NCBI GenBank assembly: GCA_018105865.1 | Contig: CM030861.1 | Span: 2,608,984 to 2,672,983, forward strand | DNA: 64,000 nucleotides | Reading direction: 5' to 3' | Source of the DNA: Metaphire vulgaris | Taxonomy: Eukaryota > Annelida > Clitellata > Crassiclitellata > Megascolecidae | Part shown: positions 37,890 through 48,800 of the stretch, one piece after another | Numbering within the stretch: the first letter of the stretch is position 1 | How the letters are laid out: each line of letters begins with the position of its first letter | Made by a program: the position numbers and the translations under genes | The notes under the pieces: model-generated | What the model saw: the letters and a program-made list of their open reading frames with translations, nothing else | Databases searched by the model: none | What the model was told of the DNA's origin: nothing

Positions 37890-38510
37890 GCCACAATGTC
37901 AAAAGCCTTGAAAGTTGCAAGTAGGCTTAAATCTTAAGAAATTTATATGCATGCAGTCCTCGATACACTGATTATATTTAAATGGTTTTATCCAATTTCA
38001 GTTGACAATAAGTTTGCAGGGTCGCCGGTCGCGGCATGTTACAAAGCCACTGAAGTTATCGCAATTCCAAACAGTTTACGAAACCGTGGCCTATAGAACT
38101 TGATGGAATTAACCTTCTTTTGCGTTTGCAATAATAACGCAAGGAAAGCGTATTCCGACCATTTTGCTCCGAAATTTCACTAACAATAGGAAATCTCTGC
38201 GATGTAGAGCCCGTCACAGACCCGGTTGTTAAGCGACTTTGCCTTACTCATAGGATTTGTAATGCGCATAATAAAGGTGTGTTGCTGGCAAAATTTAAAA
38301 AGATAAATTTCAAGAAATTTCAATATCTATTTATCTTCTTTTATTTTATTGTATTTGGAGGGAAATATAAACAATTCTGCCTAATATATTTGCCATATTT
38401 TCATTCGAATTGAATCAGAGCTTTTGTTTTGCTTTCTATTCAAAACTCAGAATATTCTTTTCAAACAATGGTCGCCAGATGGCCTGGTTATTTTTTTTTA
38501 TATTGACTGC
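37890..38510. mobile_element. half-copy of the foldback element
   Basis: It is colinear with 31660-32200 (shared stretches include TTCCGACCATTTTGCTCCGA and CAAGAAATTTCAATATCTAT-like words) but has no matching left arm. Confidence 0.75.
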
Positions 38511-38985
38511 TTTGTAATGTAACACAATATTTGTATAGCGCCTCTTATGAATAATTAATCACTCAGAAGCGCTCCCGCTGCAATTACTGTATATTGACAA
38601 AGAGATAAGAGGACCATAGAATTAGGAGTTGCTAAGCCACGCATGCTGGTGTCAAGAGCATTCAAAATGATAGGGCCAACCAGGATGCGATTTGTGACCC
38701 GAAGCAGTGGGTGGGTGGGGGAACATTAGGGGGGACATGGCGAGCAGTGGGGGGACATGACGAGCAGTAGGGGGAACATGGGAACTGCATGGTTTAATGC
38801 ACAGTGCTAAATTGCTTTAACCTTTAATATTATTTGTATAAATTGTCTCGCACCATTTATTTAAACCATAAATATAATAGCACAACTGCAAGTTGCAACA
38901 ATTGAAAATCTGCAACATAATTCAAGCAAATATCATTGAGCACTAATACAGAGTTGCCATGGCAGGAATTGACACAGATGTCTTG

Positions 38986-39395
38986 TCAGTTTTTGCCAGT
39001 TGGATTGCCAGTCTGAGGCGGCATGTCCTCCATCGCATACCCATTAAAAACATAACTGGCAGGATTGAAAAGTGTTGGTGGTGGCTCATTAACCTTCACG
39101 AAAACAAGAGATGAAAGTGTATGAAAACTGAGTTGATTTCTAACTAGTGTATCATTCTTATTCATGCACGAGAAGCCCCACTCACATTCAGCTGAAGAGA
39201 TAGAAAGCAGAATTTGAATTCTACTGAGTACTGAAGCAAACACACTGTCGATTACTTTCACATTGTTCTTGTGCTGTCGGAACTGATCCAAGGCTAGTGA
39301 CGGATCAACTTCGCACAGTTCTGCTAGGTAAACTACTGCTCTATCACCAAATAATGATCTGTCAGTTTTATTGTCTGGCCATGACGTAGTATAAA
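38986..39395 (-). pseudogene. hAT transposase C-terminus (ZNF862/KRAB-A-like clade)
   Basis: The minus strand encodes YLAELCEVDPSLALDQFRQH, then SRIQILLSISSAECEWGFSC and LSFHTLSSLVFVKVNEPPP. This is the hAT dimerisation region of the transposase clade that gave ZNF862-type genes. Only the C-terminal ~130 residues are seen. Confidence 0.8.
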
Positions 39396-40603
39396 TGTTT
39401 AATCAGCAGCACAGGTAAATTTTCCAAAGATTAAGATAATTCTGTCCCCAGTTACCACCGAACATCAAGTTTCATTGCCTTACTCATGCTCGGCACGAAG
39501 CGCCAAAAAATGTTCTCCCTCTGTTGAAGGTGAATGCATTTTCCTGTCACAGTCACAGTGGGAGGGGGGAGATTGACATCCCTGACTGGGGTGTCATAGC
39601 CACCTCAGTGGGGGGATGTAGTTGGGCAGTGGGGAGGAATATTGCCCAATTGTCCCCAACAATTCGCGCACTGGGGCCAACTGATTCAAAACTTAGTTTC
39701 AGGAACAATGAGCTCCAGGTGTTCTATCTATGCTTTAGCCTACTTGATAAGGAGGTCGAGAACAATTATCGTTTGTGACAGTTACTGTTTAGTGAGAAAT
39801 CTTTAACAGTAGTTTTAATACTAAAAGACAGACTCACTTTTTAAAGTGCATGCTAAAAGATACTCTGAGACCAAACAGTTTTACATCGGAAAAATTTAAA
39901 TCAGGGCGTCGGGAATGGGCACCCCCGAACAAATAATCTGCGCGACGCCACCGAGTGTATTTATCTTTCAACGATACGACACTGTCTACCGAACCTTGAT
40001 GTCTCTAGACTCTCTACGCTATAAAATTGATCGAATTCTGGAGTGAAGTTGTAACGAATAACTGAATGACAGGGTTACAATCATGTCGTGTCAGTTAATT
40101 GCGTGTCAGAAACTGACATCTATCGTATCGATACGTGTCGGTAATTACGTGCCAGGATGTCTAAGGTCTCTGGATTTGAAAGCGACCTTTAGTTCGACTT
40201 GAAACAGTGGTCAGCCGAGGTCTGACCGTCTGAGAAAAGCCAACATGCGACGCAGATCCAATTAGGTCGCTACCAGTGGCGGTTCCACGTGGGGGATGAG
40301 TGGGGATGCATCCCCACCCAGTGGCGTAGCCACGGGGGGTTGGGGGTTAAAACCCCCTTGGCTGTCGACGAAAAATTTTTCACATGCTTTTCCATACATT
40401 TTTCATTTTCGGACGTGATTTTGGAGGTCAAACCCTCTTGGCTGGCTGCCAATTGAAGCGAAGACTTTTTATACTTGTCATAGAATCATAGATTTTCAGT
40501 GAAGGCGGCGGGAAATTTTACAAGGGGCAGTTTTCAAATTATGGAAGCGACGACCTTTTTTACTTCTCAGCCCCAGGCCCACTCGGACCTTAGTCCGGCC
40601 CTG

Positions 40604-40923
40604 AATTGATCGTGTGGTCAATTGGTCGCAAGACAATTGACCGCTAGCCAATTGATCGCAATATCAACGATGACTGTCCAGTGTCCATCGTCTGGTCCGA
40701 ACGAGATGATGTCAACGCAATCAACGTGTGAGATTGCGTATCAATGTCTCGGATCTCAATATTTGATCGGCAAAATCTTCGATAACGAGTTTTAATCTTA
40801 AATAAGCCTAGCTAAGGAGGTGCTTTGAGTGCGAAGCTTCGTTCAATTGACAGTCATCGTTGATATTGCGCTCAACTGGCTAGCGGTCAATTGTCGTGCG
40901 ACCAATTGACCACGTGATCAATT
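40604..40923. mobile_element. MITE with 75-bp inverted arms
   Basis: The arms 40604-40678 and 40849-40923 are reverse complements at about 70 of 75 positions. The arms themselves repeat CAATTGACC/CAATTGATC words. The 170-bp spacer shows no coding potential. Confidence 0.75.
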
Positions 40924-41030
40924 TTGAGCGGTCAATTTGTGTCGATCAATTGGCGTGCGAACAATTGACCCTACACCCGTATACACAGAGTGACTGCTGG
41001 GCGTATAGGACTATGGTGTGTGTGACTGAC

Positions 41031-41171
41031 CTCTTCGGGGTAATGAGCTCCGGGTCCTGGTTTGCTGGTGTTGTCTCCGGGCATTGGGTTCCTGCTCGTC
41101 ATGCTGTAGTGAGGAGGCCGAGTCCTGTACGTGTCCGGAGCAGCCGGAGAGTACGCTCCGGGTCCCGGCGT
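41031..41171 (-). CDS. ODF3: ODF3 coding exon 3
   Basis: Acceptor tgttgcag, donor GAG|gtcagt, phase 0 at both ends. It encodes TPGPGAYSPAAPDTYRTRPP, HYSMTSRNPMPGDNTS, KPGPGAHYPEE. The next exon was not found in 28.6-41.0 kb. Confidence 0.88.
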
Positions 41172-42522
41172 CTGCAACAGTTGTTCATCATCAAGCATTC
41201 AACTGATAAACACGCGTCTTTATGCCATAACCCTAACCCTAACCCTAATCCCTAACTTTTAGCCTGCGCCTATCAGCAGTTCTCCCCCGCCATTGCCCCC
41301 TAGCCATTTTTACTAAGTTACCAAACTGGGAATCTGACTACGCCACTGCGCGTTGACTTAAGATAATTCCATCCTATTCATTGAGTTTGAAGTGACTGTA
41401 TTGGTGTGGTGCTAGGTCCGGCCGGGGGTAGATCGGGTACATTCTGGATTGGCTGCATTTAAAGCGACTAGACCTCTCTAAGATACGTGCCTGCCGCCTC
41501 TGGCCGCCGCCTGGTGTTCTCACCTGTCATTCGTTCGTTGGAATTCGCACGCTTAGCCTACTACGGCAGCTTTTCGCAACATCGCTCCTGAAGATGATTT
41601 CTTATCGAAACGCGTCGAGCTTCGAAAAAGTGGCACCGTTTCTGACGTTTTCTTGACAACAGCCTTCAAACTTCCATTGCTTCGAACCGAAACAGGTCGA
41701 AATTATAATAATTCTTGTCAGGGGGGCCAAAATACAGGGGGCTGTTGGTTGTGCCCGTGCACCACACATGTCTCACACTTACCATAACCCTGTTTTTAAA
41801 CCTAATCTCTATACAACTCCTTCTTCTTTATGTTTTTCTTCCACTTATCCACATTTCTTTATTTTCTTTTACGTTTTCTAGCTTTATTTGACGGCGAAAC
41901 AGTTCGTCAAAACTTTCTAAATCGTTGAAATTTACAACGACGTCCGCCATTACGCTTAACCAAAATCATAGAATATGATTGGCTGTTCTACTTATAGCAG
42001 ATTATGGAACTAAAGCACGAACCTATTTGTCTGGTTTTGATTCCAACTGCGTTTTTCTAACGCTCTTTCAAAGGCTACATATTATGTTTTGGAAAATCTC
42101 CTTTTGTGAGCATATGGCTCTATGGACAAGGATGTCAAATAGTGACAAATACCAATGTAACTCAAATTTTGCAAATTTACTACTGAGCAGGTTTTGGAAA
42201 TCACCTCTTCAATTCTAAAGACTGCGCAGACATCGCAGAAACTCTTTTTGCATTAGGCTACGTATTGGGCGATGGTGTGGAAAACTCTGCATGCGGATTT
42301 ACTGTACTTCATGTTCTTCTGTTTGCCACTGTTCACTCTCAGACGCCTATATTGTCTGTGTCTATAAATGCACGTTCATGAACCCATCTACATGTGAACA
42401 GTCGTTATTAACAGCGTGCATAGGCGCCTGTTGTATCTGATCGTGGCTGTAATGCGAGGTCGTTATCATGAGCGCGAACAGCTGCAAGTCAATGCTTGTC
42501 CAGACGCTGAACATGTCTTACA

Positions 42523-42560
<38 letters not shown>

Positions 42561-45500
42561 CGACGACGGCAGCGACCGAGTGCCACTTACACTCGCTTGT
42601 TCCCGAGATAATAAATTGCAAACGCTTTTAATTCATCACAGTCATCTCGTCAGACCAGAAGGCGCACCCCCCCCCCCCCCCCCCCACCTCCTCCCCGCCA
42701 CAAGACAGTCGCTCATGGACTCAATTAACTTCTGCGCAGTCCAGTGTTTAATCTAGGCCGTTTCCGGGGGAAATTGCCCTTTCCCCCGGAAATTTCAAAT
42801 CTCCCCGAAATTTTGGAATACTACATGGACTAACCGCGGCCTCTAGCAGAATTCCCCCGGCTTTTTCAGCCCCTCCCCCGGAGCCAGGAGTCTAGATTAA
42901 ACACTGGCGCAGTCTCTTTGACGACGACGCGTCGTTGCCATGGTTACGCCGCGGGATCTTGCATGCGATGACATCATACCTTTCGAAGGTCTTCGTGGAA
43001 GCTTCCGATCTTGTTCCTCCCCGAGAGGGAGTAGCAGGGGGCCTGCCTCTTGCCGCTGGTCACCGTTCGACCCATCATGGCCGCAGGCGAATAGACGTTG
43101 GGACCTAAGAGAGGGCAAAGTTACACGAAGACAATTGACATCACGTACACACACTGCTCCTTAAGGATTGGTCGATTGAGAACATTTTAAACTTTATTAT
43201 TAAGAGTTTTAAAATTCATAAAGTTCATGTTTTAATTATCACTGCAAATGTACTTTCGTAAAGATGGACTAAGTGTTAACACCATGGAGGTATTATCCCA
43301 GGAAACGGCATTACGTCATTTCTAGCCCAGGCTGCGTGAAGCAAGAAGCGCGTAGGCTAAAAAAATAGTACATCCATGGTTAGCGGCCACTGTGGTTCAT
43401 TCGGACGAATACAAGAGTAGTGTTAAGTCTGAGTCATATTATTCCTTTACATTATCCGTGGAAATTCATTTAGAGTAATGCCAGTCTGTTCAGCCTATGG
43501 GTGTATGCACCGGGATAACACCGTAGGTGTAACATTTCACCGGTAAGGGTCCATTCTGGTACATGCCAAATCCTATTCCCCATGGCTCAGCCGATGATGT
43601 TTTGAGTCAACAAGTGTGGCTGCCGTCTGGGAATTTCCCAGCTAGTCGGCTTCAGCCAAATGATGTAATGCCGTCTCCTGGAATAATACCTCCATGGTTA
43701 AAACGTAAAAGTTACTGCACGAAGAACAGCACTCAATAATACAAAATTGTTTACTAATTTATGACAACTACGACGTTCCATACTATCCCATGTCTAATTT
43801 AGTTTAATTTTTTATTAGTGTAGGCCTATTATCCGCCTATATACATAATATATATAGGCCTACATAGATATATTATTTCTATGTAACTATGTTTAAATTC
43901 AATTAAAATATAAGTTGGAAATTCGAGCCTTTACGTAATTTTATTAACTTTAAATTATTTAACTTTCACAACTATGATCTAAATGAAGGTTAGGGTAAGT
44001 CATCTGGTAAAAATGACACAAGTCACCGTCTACAGCGACGTCACTCGCCCACCGCACCTAACTGACGCTACTTTGGGAATATACGAGCTGAAAGGCAATT
44101 CTCGTGAAACAGAGGAGGGAGAAGTCGAATTATTGTCTAACGTCATAACAGTTACGTTTCACAGTTCCAACGAGTCTCTGTGTATTTCCCAAGGCTCCAA
44201 CATGCTCCGTATTAAAGACAGAGCATAATAAATAAACTTATCGGTTTATCTCAGCTAAAATCCTGATATCAAGATGCGAGAGAACACAGCCGCGGGTCAA
44301 CGACAATTGCACCGTCTCAAGTGCGTCCAAGTCTAGGATATCAAGACGTGGTTCACTGTTTTCACCGCAACATCTTATTTACAAGATTCGACCGAAGGAT
44401 GGAAATTGACAGATGTTTCCAGATGTGATCCTTTTTCCATGGACACAACATGTCACCTGAGAAGACTCTGATTAGTTGCATTTTAAACCGTTTTAATTAA
44501 ACTTCCTTGAATAATGTCGTCAGAGCAGACTGGCGTTCTTATGCGAGGCAACGTATTTTCAACGCACGTCAATTTTACCGTACACGTACAGTATAATACG
44601 TACTCTGTTAGAAAAAATGGTTCGGCCAATGGTATTCTAAAGGTATTATAGCTGGAAAAGGTATTTCAGCATAACGGAAAACCTTTTTAAGGGTTTGACG
44701 TTTCAAACCTTTAAAAAACCATTTATAGGCATTTTAGAAAACCTCTGGAAGGTTTTCTGGAGTAAATGCAAACCTTTTATGGGTATTCAATGTCGAACCT
44801 TTACATAACCATCTCGTTTGGTTTTTGATAAAACCTTTAGGGCCTACTAAAGACAATCTAATTAAAGCTCTTAGAGGCCTATACAGTGGCGGCTCCAGGA
44901 TTTGGCAATTGGGTGGCCGTTGGAGTGGCAGCTTCTAAGCATGGGGACCCACCATCAGAGACGTCATTTCACTATTTTCAGGGGCAAGACACTTTCGACT
45001 TGACAAGTTTGCGAAAAGTTAACGACCTTTTTTGCTTGTCGGTCATTTTGTGCGATCAGCTACTTCAGAGATTCAACATCAAGCCCTCCTTTAGGCGTTG
45101 ATGACCAGGGTTATTTCTAGGATTGTGAATTTGGGGTGTCGGGCAAATCTGGGGATGTCGGAATTTGGTAGTGTCTACCAAAAACAGCCCGACAAAAAGG
45201 TCATCCAAGGAGTTTACTTACCAGGAAAAGGCTGACAAGCAAAAAAATGATCGTCCAAGAGAGGATGTGTACATTATCATTTGGGGGGGGGGTGTGTTGG
45301 GGTGCCACGTTAAATTTTTCTGGGGGTCGACCTCAAATTGGGCAGGGGTGTTGGGTTTTTTTTTGGGGGGGGGGGGTGTAAAAATATCCCTGTTGATGAC
45401 CTTTTTTTGCTTTTCAGTCCTTTTACCTATTTAGCCAGCCAATTTAGGGACCTACATTTAACAACTAAATAACACGAATATTGGTGAAAGAATTGTCCTT

Positions 45501-45821
45501 AAAAATCAGGGGGCCAACGGCCCCTGCCCCAAATGACGCCCCTGTCCACCATTTGTTGATAGGTATTTGTAGTAGTAATAGGGTCCCAAAAGGGGCCATT
45601 GGGGCAGGCATTCAATAGGGGTCACGGGTCCGGGTCCCCATGTGGAGCCGCCACTGGACCTACAATATACAATGATCACGTTGTGACGCCAAATCACGTC
45701 TACGTAGACCTATTTTATTTAGGAAAACGACGGAAAGAAAACGAACGGTTACAGATGGTAGCCGCCCCAGCTATGATCGTCCCAGCTATTACCGCCCCAA
45801 TTATGACCGCCCCAGCTATGG

Positions 45822-45882
<61 letters not shown>

Positions 45883-48800
45883 GGCAGACGTTAGCGCCGC
45901 ATTGGTTGTTTCTGGGTCAACTAGAGCCTATCAGATGAAGATGTGTGGAAGCAGGCCTCTGGGATAGCCAATGGTTTCTGAGGATCTGTGGAACGCAGAT
46001 CACGTGACAAGGAATCGGAATGCCGATGAAGAAGGAGAGTCGCGGAGGGGGACGAAGAAGAAATGGCGATCGGTCGAATTTATGTCGACGCGTTCTAAAT
46101 AATTGCCGTTTTAATTAAGAAATGTTTTTTCGAAGAATGAGTTTATTAAACGTTGAAGTAGAGTTCGCTAAGACGTTAAAGTGTTTCTGTGTTTCAGGAC
46201 CTTTTGATTTATTTGATTAACTCATGTTGTAGTAGAGCGGTGATTTGAGAACTGAATTAGCGTCTTTAGTTACGATCGCTATCCTAGAGAGTATTGAAAT
46301 TTCTATAGCGCTTCTCGAAAGCTTGGCGCAGTGCGCCAGCTTATTCACGAGCGCTAATGTTATTAAGCTAATGGTTGTGTAACTATTTTTTTAGACATTT
46401 GATGGAGACGTCCAATGTGAAATCGTGGACTTTTCAGCCAGTTGGAATTTTGGTAGAAGAAATTTGTGAATTGCAGATATCATGTTTCCGGTATGGTCAG
46501 ACATTAAAAAGTGTACTGTAGGAACAAGTGTGTAAATAGTTGACGCTTTTATAATTACTGTGTATGTGATTAACTGCATCGTTAAGTTATTTATATGTAA
46601 TGAAGTTTTTAACACCCTCTATAATCTGCAGGTTGCTATAGATTACCTGTCGCTGTTTTATTTGTGTGTGTTTCAGATAATGACGTGGGTGGCGAGACAC
46701 TGTAAACTTGACTGAAAACATGGTAGCGAGACTCCTTCCATCAATGAGGCTGCAGGTGAAGTTTTTTGAGCTGCAAAAAGCGCCCGATTCAGCACCAACA
46801 TCACCTCAAATGACTTTGTCAGCGTCATGTTCGATCATTCCACAGTCTGCATTAGATTCATCACCATCTGAACATTGCGGGTGTGTTTCTCAGTTGACCT
46901 GGTACTTTCTCCCGAAGTAATTGAAGGACTATGTCGTCTCTATACTAACCTTTTAACTTCATGTTTTTGTAACATATGTTTAAAATTTTGTGGCCTTTTG
47001 TTTGACTTGTGCAATGTAATGTATTGATTTGTGTCTCGAATGCAATTGTGGTATGATATTGAGTGTGCTTAGGTGTGATATGTCCTTTATGTCAGCCCTT
47101 TCTTCTTGTAGCAATTGTTCTGCTAAAGGAATTTGCTCTAGCTACAAATCTGTGTTATTAATGAAATAACAACACATGAAATGTACTGTTGCAGTGCTAC
47201 GAATGAAATTTGGACTTGAGTTACTAATACTGTGCCTTGGAGAGTCGCCTGCACTGCTGTCAATTCCAGCTGCCCAGGTATAGTTTCGTACTAATGATTC
47301 AAACATTTCAAATGCATGTTATTTAGTCATGCAATGTCAAAGAGAAAGTGACCGGGAGCAATCTGTGCTGAGCTGTTGTTATAGTGTATTTATTGTTCCG
47401 TTATACTAGCATTTTGACAGTTCTGCTCACAGTCCTATGTCTATGGCTGTCACTTTACAGCGGGCGGACAAAATGTCAAGGACAAAATATCAAGGACAAA
47501 ATGTTAGGTTAGGGTTACCTTTTGTCCGCTGACATTTTCTTCCCACGACATTTTGCCCTCTGACATTTTGTCCTAGCACCTTTTACAGACATGGTACTGC
47601 TGACAGTGTTTTGTGTGTGGTCATAAAATTCTCTAAAGTACAAAACAGATATGATACTCTTTCTTTATATAGTGAGTACCAACAAGAAGATATGCATGTT
47701 ACCAGTCATGAACAGGAATTTGGAGATAAAATGTAAAATTGTTTCTGTTGTCTTTTTAGGATGTACTGTATCTGATCCAGTTCCTTGCATCATTGCAGCC
47801 TAACTAAGTGGTCTGCGTATTTTGACAATATGTGCCAGCTATCCGACTCCATATATATAGTACAGTATATAATAACAGTTTGTACATGTAGTGCATGTGT
47901 TGTTAACATTGAGAAATGAATCTTGTTATTTTGGCATTTACCAATGAATAGTGTTAGGCTTTTGACTATCTTTTCATGTTGTATATGCAACTAATACAAT
48001 GTATTTTATGCAATCTTGAGCAGTACGTGCATATGCTCTGGAAAGGACACTATTATTCCAGAATTGCTAAGAAGACCTGCTACTGATTAATTGATTCTGA
48101 TTAATTTCTGTTTTGGGTTTGTATTTTAAATCGTTTTAAATATTTGTCATTTCGATGATCTAATGCTGGCTTCCTACAGACAAGAACATATTTAATAATA
48201 CAATATTTCAATATAACTTATGCTGATACCTGACCATTTGTTATTTTTAATATAGCAAACATATTGAATAAAGCATATACTGTACTGACATTTGTCTAAT
48301 TTCTGATATTAAATTTTAATATGTGTTTGTTATCTGATATTATTAAAGTGATTGATTGATTGATTGATATCAACCAGGGTTATTTCTAGGATTGTGAATT
48401 TGGGGTGTCAGGGAAAATCTGAGGGAAGGTGTGGTTATTTTCTAGGATTGTAGGGTTGTGAATTTAGGGAGTGTTGGGAAAATCTGGGGTGTCAGAGTTT
48501 GGAAGTCTCTACCGAAAATCTGACAAGCAAAAAAAATTGTATCAAGTCTCAAAAAGTCTGAGCAAAAAAGGTCATCCGAGGCTAAAAGTTGGAAGGTGTC
48601 CTCCATTTCAGGGGTGGGTGGTTTCCGGGGCTAATTAATATGCATTTTGTATGCATACCATTGTCACATTCTCAAATTTTGGGGGTGTCGACCTCATATT
48701 GATGGGGGGTAGGGTGGGTGGTTTCCGGGGCTAATTAATATGCATTTTGTATGCATACCATTGTCACATTCTCAAATTGGGGGGTGTCGACCTCATATTG

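Noticed and set aside
40604..40923. Possible CRISPR-like repeat array
   Set aside because: Inverted rather than direct repeats, no regular spacers, and the genome is eukaryotic.
43983..44228. 81-residue plus-strand frame MKVRVSHLVKMTQ...
   Set aside because: Looks protein-like but no recognisable domain, no clear splice sites and no neighbouring exon; kept out for lack of support.
46708..46920. 70-residue plus-strand frame
   Set aside because: Short, no family features, lies inside a mobile element.
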